NCBI RefSeq assembly: GCF_023016805.1
Contig: NZ_JALKCH010000003.1
Location: 124,001 to 188,000 of the forward strand
Source: Ancylobacter crimeensis
Lineage (GTDB): Bacteria > Pseudomonadota > Alphaproteobacteria > Rhizobiales > Xanthobacteraceae
Direction of reading: 5' to 3'
DNA: 64,000 nucleotides
Shown here: piece after piece, positions 28,448-37,040 of the stretch
How positions within the stretch are numbered: position 1 is the first letter of the stretch
Layout: the number at the start of each line of letters is the position of its first letter
The notes under the pieces: generated by a model
What the model was told of the DNA's origin: nothing
The model's input: only the letters and a program-made list of their open reading frames with translations
Database searches by the model: none
Program-made: the position numbers and the translations under genes

Positions 28448-28944
28448 GGTGCGGCGGGCGCCGCCGTCGCTGCGGGAGCCGGGAGTGCCGCGGGGGCGGC
28501 GCCAGACGGCGCGGGAGCGGCGCCCGGCAGGGTTTCGAGACCGACCAGCGCCACCTTGAGATAACCGGCGGTGCGCAGGAGGTTCATCACCTCCATGAGA
28601 TCGCCATAGGGCACCGCCTTGTCGGCGCGCAGGAAGATGCGGCTGTCCTTCTTGCCGCCGGTGGCGGCGGCGAGCGCGGCGGCGACCCCGTCACGCGGCA
28701 CGGTCTCGTTGCCGAGCGCGAGGCTGAGGTCGTTCTTCACCGTGAAATAGACCGGCTTGTCCGGCCGCTGCTGCGGCTGCGCGGTGGAGGCGGGAAGATC
28801 GACCGCGACATCGACGGTGGAGAGCGGCGCCGCCACCATGAAGATGATGAGCAGCACCAGCATCACGTCGATGAAGGGCGTGACATTGATCTCGTGGTTC
28901 TCGACGAGCTCGTCGCTGTCGCTCGACTGAAGCTTGGCGGCCAT
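28444..28944 (-). CDS. exbD: ExbD, TonB-system proton-channel subunit
   Basis: A 166-aa ExbD. The N-terminal segment ENHEINVTPFIDVMLVLLIIFMVAAP carries the single transmembrane helix with its proton-carrying Asp. The periplasmic domain includes RIFLRADKAVPYGDLMEVMNLLRTAGYLKVALVG. An Ala/Pro-rich tail of about 30 aa is an extra. Part of exbB-exbD-tonB; tonB starts within its stop codon. Confidence 0.93.
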   Translation of the reverse strand: MAAKLQSSDSDELVENHEINVTPFIDVMLVLLIIFMVAAPLSTVDVAVDLPASTAQPQQRPDKPVYFTVKNDLSLALGNETVPRDGVAAALAAATGGKKDSRIFLRADKAVPYGDLMEVMNLLRTAGYLKVALVGLETLPGAAPAPSGAAPAALPAPAATAAPAAP

Positions 28945-28971
28945 GGCTGGGCTCCCTGACTGTCTGCCCGC

Positions 28972-30180
28972 CTATTCCGCGGCCGCGCGCACGCGCTGGC
29001 CGCCGGCCGCCGGCGCCGCGCGCTCGCGCCGCGCCTCACGCGACACGTCGCGGCGATCGAGATCCCGCGAGAGCAGGCGCAGCATCTCGGCCGAGGTGTC
29101 GCCCAGCAGCGCGCGATAGCCCGACACCTGCCGGCTGAAATGATTGTAGATGACCACCGCCGGAATGGCCGCGACGAGGCCGATGGCGGTGGCGAGCAGC
29201 GCCTCGGCGATGCCGGGGGCAACGACGGCGAGATTGGTGGTCTGCGTCTTCGCGATGCCGATGAAGGAATTCATGATGCCCCACACCGTACCGAACAGGC
29301 CGACGAAGGGAGCGGTAGCGCCGATGGTCGCCAGCACGCCGGTGCCGCGCGTCATGCGGCGGCCGGCACCGGCCTCGATGCGGGCGAGCGAGATCGAGAC
29401 CCGCTCCTTGATGCCGTCCGCCGGCAGGTCGGCGGAACGCTCCAGCTCGAGGTCGGTGACGCGCACCATGGCGGCGGCAGCGCCGGCCTTGGCGTTGACG
29501 GTGCGGCGCGCGGCCTCCAGCGAGGTCGCGGCGAGGAGCGCCCTGAGCGCGCGACGCAGCCGGCCGACGGCGACCGCGAGTTCCAGCGTCTTGGCGAGCC
29601 AGATCGTCCAGGTCACCACAGAGGCGAAGGCAAGGCCCAGCATCACCGCCTTCACGATGATGTCCGCTGCCATGAACATGCCCCAGGGCGACAGGTCGTG
29701 CGGCAGGGTCATGCCGGCGACGGTCGGCGGAGCGAAGTCGTCGGCGGGTGCATCGGCCGCCGGGCTCCCGGCGATGCCGGGGGCGGCGGGGACCTCACCC
29801 GCCGCAGGCGCGAGCGCCGGTGCGGGCTCGGTAACGGGCGCGGCCGGAGCGGCCACGGTGCCGGCGGCCTGGGCCGGCACGGCGGACTGGGCCGGCACGG
29901 CGGACTGGGCCGGCACGGCGGACTGGGCCGGCACGGCGGACTGGGCCGGCGCGGCGGCGGGCGCAGCAGGCTGCGGTGCCACATTCTGCGGCAGCACGGA
30001 CGGCGCGGGATTCGCTGCGGGCGAGACCGCCTGCGCGGCAGCCGGCGCATTGTCCTGCGCCACGGCGCCGACCGTTCCAAGCCCGAACACGCCCACGATC
30101 GCCAGAACGGCAACGCCGGCCCCGACGGAACAGCGGGCCATGCCGGAGGACGCCGGGCGGGCGGAACGGAGCGTAAGCAT
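28972..30180 (-). CDS. exbB: ExbB, TonB-system energiser with extended N-terminus
   Basis: A 402-aa protein. A signal-type N-terminal hydrophobic segment is followed by about 110 residues of Ala/Pro-rich sequence including four or five SAVPAQ repeats. The conserved ExbB core starts around residue 165 (SPWGMFMAADIIVKAVMLGLAFASVVTW) with GTGVLATIGATAPFVGLFGTVWGIMNSFIGIA and EALLATAIGLVAAIPAVVIYNHF. The extended form is typical of rhizobial ExbB. It forms the proton channel with ExbD and heads the operon. Confidence 0.92.
   Translation of the reverse strand: MLTLRSARPASSGMARCSVGAGVAVLAIVGVFGLGTVGAVAQDNAPAAAQAVSPAANPAPSVLPQNVAPQPAAPAAAPAQSAVPAQSAVPAQSAVPAQSAVPAQAAGTVAAPAAPVTEPAPALAPAAGEVPAAPGIAGSPAADAPADDFAPPTVAGMTLPHDLSPWGMFMAADIIVKAVMLGLAFASVVTWTIWLAKTLELAVAVGRLRRALRALLAATSLEAARRTVNAKAGAAAAMVRVTDLELERSADLPADGIKERVSISLARIEAGAGRRMTRGTGVLATIGATAPFVGLFGTVWGIMNSFIGIAKTQTTNLAVVAPGIAEALLATAIGLVAAIPAVVIYNHFSRQVSGYRALLGDTSAEMLRLLSRDLDRRDVSREARRERAAPAAGGQRVRAAAE
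29869..29958. repeat. 18-bp tandem repeat inside exbB
   Basis: Four perfect copies of an 18-bp unit (plus-strand CTGGGCCGGCACGGCGGA) and one degenerate copy encode SAVPAQ repeats of ExbB. As a short in-frame tandem array it is prone to length change by slippage, altering linker length without breaking the frame. Confidence 0.9.
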
Positions 30181-30327
30181 GAATGCGCATCCCTATTGGG
30201 GGCGGCCGGTCGCTCTCCACGGGCAGCTTCGCGCTACGGGGTTGGCACCGGCACTCATCAGGTTTGACGCATCCTTAAACCTCGTCAACGGCCAACGACA
30301 ATATAAAATTCACGATTACGCAAAGTG

Positions 30328-30380
30328 TGGAATCATTAGAAAGAGGACCAATTCGCGACTATCAGATTAGGATGATTCCA
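30328..30380. promoter_or_regulatory. Inverted repeat upstream of exbB
   Basis: TGGAATCAT (30328-30336) and ATGATTCCA (30372-30380) form a 9-bp inverted pair in the AT-rich 201-nt region between exbB and the FAD dehydrogenase. The region also holds TTAGAA, a weak resemblance to half of an iron-control element. Promoter and possible metal-dependent control of exbB-exbD-tonB are inferred. Confidence 0.3.
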
Positions 30381-30381
30381 A

Positions 30382-31857
30382 TCAAATATCATCGCCGCCG
30401 CGGCCGGCAATCACCTTGCCGGGGTTGAGCAGGCCTGCCGGATCAAGTGCATTCTTCAGCTGCTCCATCAGTTCCAGCGCCACCGGATCGGCATAATGGG
30501 CGAGTTCCTCACGCTTCAGCCGGCCGATGCCGTGCTCGGCGGCGATGGAACCGTCCATCTCGATCACGATGTCGTGGACGATGCGGTTGAAGCCCGCCCA
30601 TCGGGCGAGGAAATCGGCCTTTGCCATCCCTGCCGGCTGGCTGAGATTGAAATGGATGTTGCCATCGCCGACATGGCCGAAGGGGCACGGCCGGACATCC
30701 GGCATCTCGGCCTCCACCGCCGCGAGAGCGCGGGTCAGAAAATCGGGCACGCGCGACACCGGCACCGACACGTCATGCTTGATGGAACCGCCCTCGTGCT
30801 TCTGCGCCTCGGACATGTCCTCGCGTAGCCGCCACAGCGCCGCGGCCTGCGACTCACTGGACGCAATGGTCGCATCGTCCACCTCACCGGACTCACTGGA
30901 CTCGACCAGAACCTGCTCTATCAGGCTGCCGAGGTCGAAGGCGCGGGTGGGGGCGGACAGTTCAGCGAGCACGTACCAGGGATGCCGTCCGGCGAGCGGG
31001 CGCACCGTGCCCGGCATATGCTTCAGCACGGTTTCCAGCCCGAAGCTCGCCATCAGCTCGAAGGTGGTGAGCGCATCCCCTGCCTGCGCCCGCAGCCGCC
31101 GCATCAAGGCGAGCGCCGCCGCGGGATCGGGCACGGCGGCGAAGGCGGTGACGCGCTGCACCGGGCGCGGGAACAGCTTCAGCACGGCGGCGGTGATGAT
31201 GCCGAGCGTCCCCTCGGTGCCGAGGAAAAGCTGCTTCAGGTCATAGCCCGCATTGTTTTTCCGCAGTCTTTTCAATCCGTTCCAGATGCGCCCATCCGCC
31301 AGTACCACCTCCAGCCCCAACACCAGCTCGCGCGCATTGCCATAGCGCAGCACCGCGGTCCCGCCGGCATTGGTGGCGAGATTGCCGCCGATCCGGCAGG
31401 AGCCCTGCGACGCGATGTGCAGCGGGAACAGGCAGTCGACGTCTTCCGCGACACGGTGGATGCTGTCGAGAATGCAGCCCGCCTCCACCGTCATGGTCAT
31501 GTCGACAGGATCGACCTGGCGAATCCGGTCGAGCCGCGCCAGCGAAAGCAGAAGCTGGCCGAAGGGCATCTGCCCGCCTACCAGCCCGGTATTGCCGCCC
31601 TGAGGCACGATCGGCATGCCCGCCTCGGCACAGGCCGCGACGATGAAGGCGACCTCCTCCGTCGTCCCCGGCTTCACCACCGCCGGCGTGCGCCCGTCGT
31701 AAAGCCCCCGCTCCTCCCGCAGATACAGAGCGATTTCCTTTGGTTCCGTAAGCACATACTGCTCGCCGATGCGCTCGGCGATGCGGGCGAGGAGGTTGTT
31801 TGCGGGCGTGGTCACGGAAGGCGGCGGGACGGTGAGCGGCATGGGGATGAGGGGCAT
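30382..31857 (-). CDS. FAD-linked 2-hydroxyacid dehydrogenase (GlcD/D-lactate dehydrogenase type)
   Basis: A 491-aa flavoprotein. The FAD-binding type 4 domain has VVKPGTTEEVAFIVAACAEAG and VPQGGNTGLVGGQ. The C-terminal FAD-oxidase domain contains FGHVGDGNIHFNLSQP (metal/substrate His) and AEHGIGRLKREEL. Relatives oxidise D-lactate, glycolate or D-2-hydroxyglutarate and feed the quinone pool or ETF. The start at 31857 is preferred over the open frame to 31980 because GGAG lies 8 nt upstream and the upstream part is Arg/Pro-rich with no family match. No iron-sulfur partner gene (GlcF) is adjacent. Confidence 0.9.
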   Translation of the reverse strand: MPLIPMPLTVPPPSVTTPANNLLARIAERIGEQYVLTEPKEIALYLREERGLYDGRTPAVVKPGTTEEVAFIVAACAEAGMPIVPQGGNTGLVGGQMPFGQLLLSLARLDRIRQVDPVDMTMTVEAGCILDSIHRVAEDVDCLFPLHIASQGSCRIGGNLATNAGGTAVLRYGNARELVLGLEVVLADGRIWNGLKRLRKNNAGYDLKQLFLGTEGTLGIITAAVLKLFPRPVQRVTAFAAVPDPAAALALMRRLRAQAGDALTTFELMASFGLETVLKHMPGTVRPLAGRHPWYVLAELSAPTRAFDLGSLIEQVLVESSESGEVDDATIASSESQAAALWRLREDMSEAQKHEGGSIKHDVSVPVSRVPDFLTRALAAVEAEMPDVRPCPFGHVGDGNIHFNLSQPAGMAKADFLARWAGFNRIVHDIVIEMDGSIAAEHGIGRLKREELAHYADPVALELMEQLKNALDPAGLLNPGKVIAGRGGDDI

Positions 31858-32019
31858 GATCGAAGCTCCGCAGGCATTCGGCAGGGCGTGGGCGCGCCGC
31901 GAGCATATCCCCAGATGCCGCCGTGCCGGCAAGAGAGGCGAGCGCGGCGGCGACCGTGCGCGACCATCGGCCGCCCGCACCCCTTGCCGCCGCGCCGCTT
32001 TGCCCCTATCCCCGGCGCC

Positions 32020-33828
32020 ATGGCGCCTCCTCTCCTTCTTCTTCAGAACATCGCCCTCACCTTCGGCGGCACGCCGCTGCTGGAATCGGCGGAGCTGTCG
32101 GTTTCCCCGGGCGAACGCCTCGGGCTGATCGGCCGCAATGGCTCGGGCAAGTCGACCCTGCTCAAGATCGCGGCCGGGCTCATCCAGCCGGACAGCGGCA
32201 CGCGCTTCGCCCAGCCCGGCGCGACGATCCGCTATCTACCGCAGGAGCCGGATCTGTCCGGCCATGCCAACACGCTCGCCTATGTGGAAGCCGGGCTCGG
32301 GCCGGGCGATCCGGACTACCGCGCCCGCTATCTGCTGGAACAGCTCGGCCTCACCGGCGAGGAGGAGCCCTCCCGGCTTTCGGGCGGCGAGGCTCGCCGC
32401 GCCGCTCTGGCCCGCGTGCTGGCCCCGGAGCCGGACATCCTGCTGCTGGACGAGCCGACCAACCATCTCGACCTGCCGGCCATCGAATGGCTGGAGAGCG
32501 AGATCAACACCATGCGCTCCGCTCTCGTGCTCATCAGCCACGACCGGCGCTTCCTCGAAGACCTGACCCGCGCCACCGTCTGGCTCGATCGTGGCGCGAC
32601 CCGGCGCATGGAGCGGGGCTTCCGATTCTTCGAGGAATGGCGCGATCAGGTGCTCGAGGAAGAGGAGCGCGACCAGCAGAAGCTCGCCCGCAAGATCGTG
32701 GCGGAAGAGCACTGGATGCGTTACGGCGTCACCGCCCGGCGCAAACGCAACATGCGCCGTGTCGGCGAGCTGGCCGCCCTGCGCCAGGAGTTCCGCGAGC
32801 ATCGCAGGGCGCTCGGTACGGTCACCGTGACCACCACGGAAGCCGAGGTCTCCGGCAAGCTGGTGGTCGAGGCGGAACACATCGCCAAGGCCTATGACGG
32901 CCGCCCGATCGTGCGCGACCTCTCCATCCGCATCCAGCGCGGCGACCGCATCGGCATCGTCGGCCCGAACGGCGCCGGCAAGACGACGCTGCTGAAGATG
33001 CTCACCGGCGAACTCGCGCCCGACAGCGGCACGATCAAGCTCGGCACCAATATCGAGATGGCGACGCTCGACCAGCGCCGCGCGGCCCTCGACCCCCTCC
33101 GCTCGGTGCGCGACACGCTGACCGACGGACGCGGCGACCAGGTGTTCGTCGGCGGCAATCCACGCCATGTCATCGGCTATATGAAGGATTTCCTGTTCTC
33201 GCCGGAGCAGGCCGGCACTCCGGTGTCCTCGCTCTCGGGCGGCGAGCGCGGGCGGCTGCTGCTGGCCTGCGCGCTGGCCCAGGCCTCGAACCTGATGGTG
33301 CTGGACGAGCCGACCAACGATCTCGACCTTGAAACCCTCGATCTGCTCGAAGAAATGATCGACGACTATGCCGGCACCGTGCTGCTGGTGAGCCACGACC
33401 GCGACTTCCTCGACCGCACGGTCAACGCCGTCATCGCTTATGAGGGCGACGGACGGTGGGCGGTCTATGCCGGCGGTTATTCCGACATGGTGGCGCAGCG
33501 CGGCAAGGGCGTGGAAGCCCGCGGCGTGGAGAAGGCGCGGGACGCGAAGGCCGGGCCGGGCGCGAAAGCCGCGGCCAAGCCTGCCGCCAGGCGCAAGCTC
33601 TCCTTCAAGGAGAAGCACGCGCTGGACACGCTGCCCAAGCGCATCGCCGAACTGGAAGCCGAGATCGGCAAGCTCGCCGGCAAGATGCAGGCGCCGAACT
33701 TCTACACCCGAGACCCCGCCGGCTTTGCCAAGGCCTCCGCCGCGCTGGAGGCTGCGCAGGCCTCGTTGTCGAAGGCCGAGGAAGAATGGCTGGAGCTGGA
33801 GATGCTGCGTGAAGAGCTGGAGGGATGA
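32020..33828 (+). CDS. ABC-F ATPase, Uup-like
   Basis: A 602-aa protein with two ABC domains and no membrane part. Walker A motifs are GRNGSGKSTLL and GPNGAGKTTLL; signatures are LSGGEARRAALARVLA and LSGGERGRLLLACALAQ; both are followed by DEPTNxLDL. A C-terminal region (about 530-602) with KLSFKEKHALDTLPKRIAELEAEI forms the coiled coil of Uup proteins. ABC-F proteins act on ribosomes; Uup also affects precise transposon excision and branched DNA. The start at 32020 is the ATG directly before the first domain. Confidence 0.9.
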   Translation: MAPPLLLLQNIALTFGGTPLLESAELSVSPGERLGLIGRNGSGKSTLLKIAAGLIQPDSGTRFAQPGATIRYLPQEPDLSGHANTLAYVEAGLGPGDPDYRARYLLEQLGLTGEEEPSRLSGGEARRAALARVLAPEPDILLLDEPTNHLDLPAIEWLESEINTMRSALVLISHDRRFLEDLTRATVWLDRGATRRMERGFRFFEEWRDQVLEEEERDQQKLARKIVAEEHWMRYGVTARRKRNMRRVGELAALRQEFREHRRALGTVTVTTTEAEVSGKLVVEAEHIAKAYDGRPIVRDLSIRIQRGDRIGIVGPNGAGKTTLLKMLTGELAPDSGTIKLGTNIEMATLDQRRAALDPLRSVRDTLTDGRGDQVFVGGNPRHVIGYMKDFLFSPEQAGTPVSSLSGGERGRLLLACALAQASNLMVLDEPTNDLDLETLDLLEEMIDDYAGTVLLVSHDRDFLDRTVNAVIAYEGDGRWAVYAGGYSDMVAQRGKGVEARGVEKARDAKAGPGAKAAAKPAARRKLSFKEKHALDTLPKRIAELEAEIGKLAGKMQAPNFYTRDPAGFAKASAALEAAQASLSKAEEEWLELEMLREELEG

Positions 33829-33889
33829 GCGGCGGCGGCCTCTTCTCCACCGGCCTTTCTTTCGCACCGGCAGCACGGCCTGAGCATCC

Positions 33890-34702
33890 ATGCCCTATCT
33901 GATCCCCATCTCCTCCTTCGACGATCCCCGCATCGAGCCCTATCACGCGATCCGCGAGCGCGATCTGGTTGGGCGCGCGGGGCGCTTCATCGTCGAGGGG
34001 CGCACGGTGATGGACGTGGCGCTTTCGCCGCGCAACCGCTTTCGGATCGGTTCGCTGCTGATGGCGGAAAGCCGTGCCGGCGCGCTCGACCCTCTGCTGG
34101 CGCAAGCGCCTGACGATCTTCCGGTCTATGTCGCGCCGCAGTCGGTGCTGGACGGCATCACCGGCTTCCACATCCATCGCGGCCTGCTCGGCATCGGCAA
34201 CCGGGGCGAGGATCCCGATGCCGACACCTTGCTGGCAAGCCTGCCGGAGCATGCGACCATCCTCGTGCTGGGTGGCATCACCAACCATGACAATGTCGGC
34301 GGCATCTTCCGCAACGCCGCCGCCTTCGGGGCCGATGCGGTGCTGCTGGACACCGCCTCCTGCGATCCGCTCTACCGCAAGGCGATCCGCGTCTCCGTCG
34401 GCGGCGCGCTCATGGTGCCGTTCGCGCGCGGCGGGGCGATCGACCATCTGCTGGATCGGGTGCTCGCCCACGGCTTCACCCCGCTGGCCCTGACACCGGC
34501 AGGGAGCACCCCCCTCATCGACAGCCGGCCACCGGCACGCACGGCGCTTCTGCTGGGTGCCGAGGGTCCGGGCCTGCCGGCGCGCATCATGGAGCGATCG
34601 CTCACCGTGCGTATTCCGATGTCGGGCGATTTCGACTCTCTGAACGTCGCAACCGCCGCAGGCATCGCGCTCCACCATGTGACTGCAATTCACGCCCGAT
34701 GA
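33890..34702 (+). CDS. TrmH/SpoU-family RNA 2'-O-methyltransferase
   Basis: A 270-aa protein. A small N-terminal substrate-binding domain is followed by the SPOUT knotted fold. Motif 1 is GGITNHDNVGGIFRNAAAFGADAV, motif 2 LLLGAEGPGLP and motif 3 IPMSGDFDSLNVATAAGIALHH. It should methylate a ribose in tRNA or 23S rRNA using S-adenosylmethionine. The exact target is not visible. It follows the ABC-F gene at 61 nt, and is the last general gene before the PQQ island. Confidence 0.88.
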   Translation: MPYLIPISSFDDPRIEPYHAIRERDLVGRAGRFIVEGRTVMDVALSPRNRFRIGSLLMAESRAGALDPLLAQAPDDLPVYVAPQSVLDGITGFHIHRGLLGIGNRGEDPDADTLLASLPEHATILVLGGITNHDNVGGIFRNAAAFGADAVLLDTASCDPLYRKAIRVSVGGALMVPFARGGAIDHLLDRVLAHGFTPLALTPAGSTPLIDSRPPARTALLLGAEGPGLPARIMERSLTVRIPMSGDFDSLNVATAAGIALHHVTAIHAR

Positions 34703-34765
34703 GCGTATGATGCCTCATGCCGACAGCCGGACGAGGAATAATCCGGCGAGGTCAAGGAGGACGTC

Positions 34766-35596
34766 ATGCGCTACGCCAAGGCCATTCTCGCCGCCTCCAT
34801 TCTGGCGGCCACGCTGCTGGCCGGGCTCGGCGCCGCGGCCGCGGGCGAGGAAGCAGCGAACGGGGCGACCTGGAAGGAGCTCCGCCCCGATGTGTTCGGT
34901 GAGCGCCCGTTGAGCGATGCGAGCCCGATGGTGAAGCTCGACGCGCCGATCCGCGCCGAGGACGCCGCGCTGGTGCCGATCGAGGTCAGCATCGACCTGC
35001 CCGCCGGCGATGCCCGCACGGTGAAGAAGCTGACCCTGATCGTGGATGAGAACCCCTCCCCGGTCGCCGCGACGTTCACCTTCGGCGGCGTGCGGCGCGA
35101 TGTCGCGCTGTCCACCCGGCTGCGGGTCAATTCCTATTCCTATGTCCGCGCCGTCGCCGAACTTTCGGACGGCTCGCTGCAGATGAGCGAGCGTTTCGTG
35201 AAGGCCTCGGGGGGCTGCTCGGCACCTGCAATGAAGGATGCCGACGAAGCGATGAAGCATCTCGGCGAGATGAAGATGAAGCTGGTGGAGGGTGGCCAAT
35301 CGGGCGACGCGACGCAGGCGAGCCGTTTCGCCCGCGTGCAGCTCATGATCCGCCACCCCAACAATTCCGGGATGCAGATGGACCCGATCACGCGAGGCTA
35401 CATTCCCGCGCGCTATGTCGACAAGATCGAGCTGAAGCAGGGCGATGCCCTCATCGTCTCGATGGAAGGCGGCATTTCGCTGAGCGAGGATCCCAACCTG
35501 CAGGTGTCCTTCGAGCCGACCGGCGCGCCGATCCATGTGGATGCGGCGGACACAGACGGCACGCCCTTCCGCGGCGACCTGAAGCCGGCAAGCTGA
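34766..35596 (+). CDS. Quinoprotein dehydrogenase-associated SoxYZ-like carrier
   Basis: A 276-aa exported fusion. The signal peptide (AKAILAASILAATLLAGLGAAAAG) is followed by a SoxY-like domain ending in VKASGGCSAP with the single carrier-type Cys (residue 151), then a SoxZ-like domain with NSGMQMDPITRGYIPARYVDKIEL. In Sox systems this Cys carries sulfur intermediates; the fused form described in quinoprotein gene clusters is of unknown role and is thought to take part in a relay with metallo-hydrolases. Here such a hydrolase is at 59439-60431. It marks the start of the PQQ island. Confidence 0.9.
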   Translation: MRYAKAILAASILAATLLAGLGAAAAGEEAANGATWKELRPDVFGERPLSDASPMVKLDAPIRAEDAALVPIEVSIDLPAGDARTVKKLTLIVDENPSPVAATFTFGGVRRDVALSTRLRVNSYSYVRAVAELSDGSLQMSERFVKASGGCSAPAMKDADEAMKHLGEMKMKLVEGGQSGDATQASRFARVQLMIRHPNNSGMQMDPITRGYIPARYVDKIELKQGDALIVSMEGGISLSEDPNLQVSFEPTGAPIHVDAADTDGTPFRGDLKPAS

Positions 35597-35682
35597 ACGG
35601 TGCGCAACGAAGATGGCCAGGCGCGAGCCCGGCCATCTTGCGTCGAACGCTTTCCGCACATCAGTGGAAGCAGGACCCGTTC

Positions 35683-36183
35683 TCAGTAGAAACAGGTGAC
35701 CTCGGCTTCGGCCTGGGCGCGACGCAGATCGGCGACGATGTCGCGGAACATGCCGGTGGAGCGGAACACCTCGGCCTGCTGGCCGCCGACCTGGCTGATC
35801 GACATGATCGTCTCCGCCTCGACGTATTTTTCGTAAGGCAGGATGGTCGCGATGGTGTCGATGGAGCAGGAGCACTTCTCCAGCGCCGTGCGGGTCTGCC
35901 CGTTGGCGGCCATGCAGCCGAACACGTAATCGGCGCGAGCCACGGTAGGATAGTCGTTCAGCGGGCCGGGCGCGATGGGGCTGGAGATCGGCGCGGGCCG
36001 GGTGACGCCCACCGGAAGCGGCGCGCCGGTCGCCGGATCGGTGGTCGCAGCCCTGGCGGCGTCGCTCATCGACGAGGCGCCGGACGCGGCGGGATCGTTC
36101 TGGGCGAAGGCAGCACTGTGGGCGAACGCGGCGCTTGCCGCGAGAATGAAGGCGCCTGTCGCCAGACGGGCAAATCTGCGCAT
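35683..36183 (-). CDS. Exported Cys-containing protein of unknown function
   Basis: A 166-aa protein with a signal peptide (RFARLATGAFILAASAAFAHSAAFA), a Pro/Ala/Ser-rich stretch, and a C-terminal conserved-looking helical part with four Cys: VFGCMAANG, LEKCSCSIDTIA and the C-terminal VTCFY. The CSC pair and terminal Cys suggest disulfides in the periplasm. No family is recognised. It ends the minus-strand run downstream of pqqABCDE and is separated by about 100 nt from the next gene, so co-expression with PQQ genes is plausible. Confidence 0.7.
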   Translation of the reverse strand: MRRFARLATGAFILAASAAFAHSAAFAQNDPAASGASSMSDAARAATTDPATGAPLPVGVTRPAPISSPIAPGPLNDYPTVARADYVFGCMAANGQTRTALEKCSCSIDTIATILPYEKYVEAETIMSISQVGGQQAEVFRSTGMFRDIVADLRRAQAEAEVTCFY

Positions 36184-36279
36184 CGTTATCCTCTCCGGTC
36201 TTTTGCGCGGGCCTTTTCGGCCTCGTATCTTGGGACGGTTTCCGCCCCGCCGGCTTCGTTCCGGCCGTCTGTCGTCACG

Positions 36280-36984
36280 TCAGGGCTGGGTGTTTCCGGT
36301 CAGCGTCACGCGGGTTTCGATCATGGGCGCCGAGCCATCCTTCTGCGGCGTGAGGACCTTTACAGCGTATAGCCCGCCGGGCACGTCCTTCGAGAACACG
36401 AATTCGTAAGAACGGCCGATAAGCTCCAGCAACTGGTCCTTGTGCGGATCGCTGGCGAAGGGGGTCATGGACATCTTCCACCCGTCGATCATCTTACCGT
36501 CATAGGAGAAGCTTGTGGGCTCCACCTTGGCCGAGGCGAGGCCGTCGCGCAGGCGGTTGCGGATGTAATAGGGGCTGCCCTTGCTGAGCTCGGTCAGTTC
36601 CTTGGCCTCGCGCTCCAGCACAACCAGCGTCATCGGGTTGCCGAGTGCAGGAAACGGACCCGCGCCACGTTCCGCGGTACCCCGAAAGATCGCAACCGTG
36701 GCGACCTTCTTGGCCGCGTCTTCCTGCGCCGGGGCAAGCGACAGCTTCATCGTCTCGTCGAAGCTGTCGCCGAGGTCCGGCCGGGCGGTCTTGTGCACAT
36801 AGGCGTAGGACAGGGTTGCGCCGCTCGGCAGGCCGGCGAGATACGGCGTGTTGAAGAACAGATCCAGCGGACCCGGCGCGGCCGGAGCTGCGCTCGCGGT
36901 CTGGGCGGCCAGCGGGAAGGCCGCCGGAACGGCAAAGGCGGACAGGCAACCCAGAAGGGCAAGACGGAAGGACAGACGACGCAT
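36280..36984 (-). CDS. Exported protein of unknown function downstream of pqqE
   Basis: A 234-aa protein. The signal peptide (RRLSFRLALLGCLSAFAVPAAFPLAA) is followed by a soluble domain starting PGPLDLFFNTPYLAGLPSGATLSYAYVHKT and containing NPMTLVVLEREAKELTELSKGSPYYIRNRLRDGL. It looks like a periplasmic beta-rich protein without cofactor motifs. The start at 36984 is chosen for the GGGAG site 7 nt upstream; the frame is open to 37044. It lies 56 nt after pqqE, suggesting it belongs to the pqq operon. Confidence 0.75.
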   Translation of the reverse strand: MRRLSFRLALLGCLSAFAVPAAFPLAAQTASAAPAAPGPLDLFFNTPYLAGLPSGATLSYAYVHKTARPDLGDSFDETMKLSLAPAQEDAAKKVATVAIFRGTAERGAGPFPALGNPMTLVVLEREAKELTELSKGSPYYIRNRLRDGLASAKVEPTSFSYDGKMIDGWKMSMTPFASDPHKDQLLELIGRSYEFVFSKDVPGGLYAVKVLTPQKDGSAPMIETRVTLTGNTQP

Positions 36985-37040
36985 GCAACGCTCCCGATCG
37001 GCCCGCCGCAGGGCGGCGCGGCACCGAATACGGGAACTAT

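Noticed and set aside
29869-29958. CRISPR-like array
   Set aside because: The 18-bp units are contiguous without spacers and encode an in-frame peptide repeat of ExbB.
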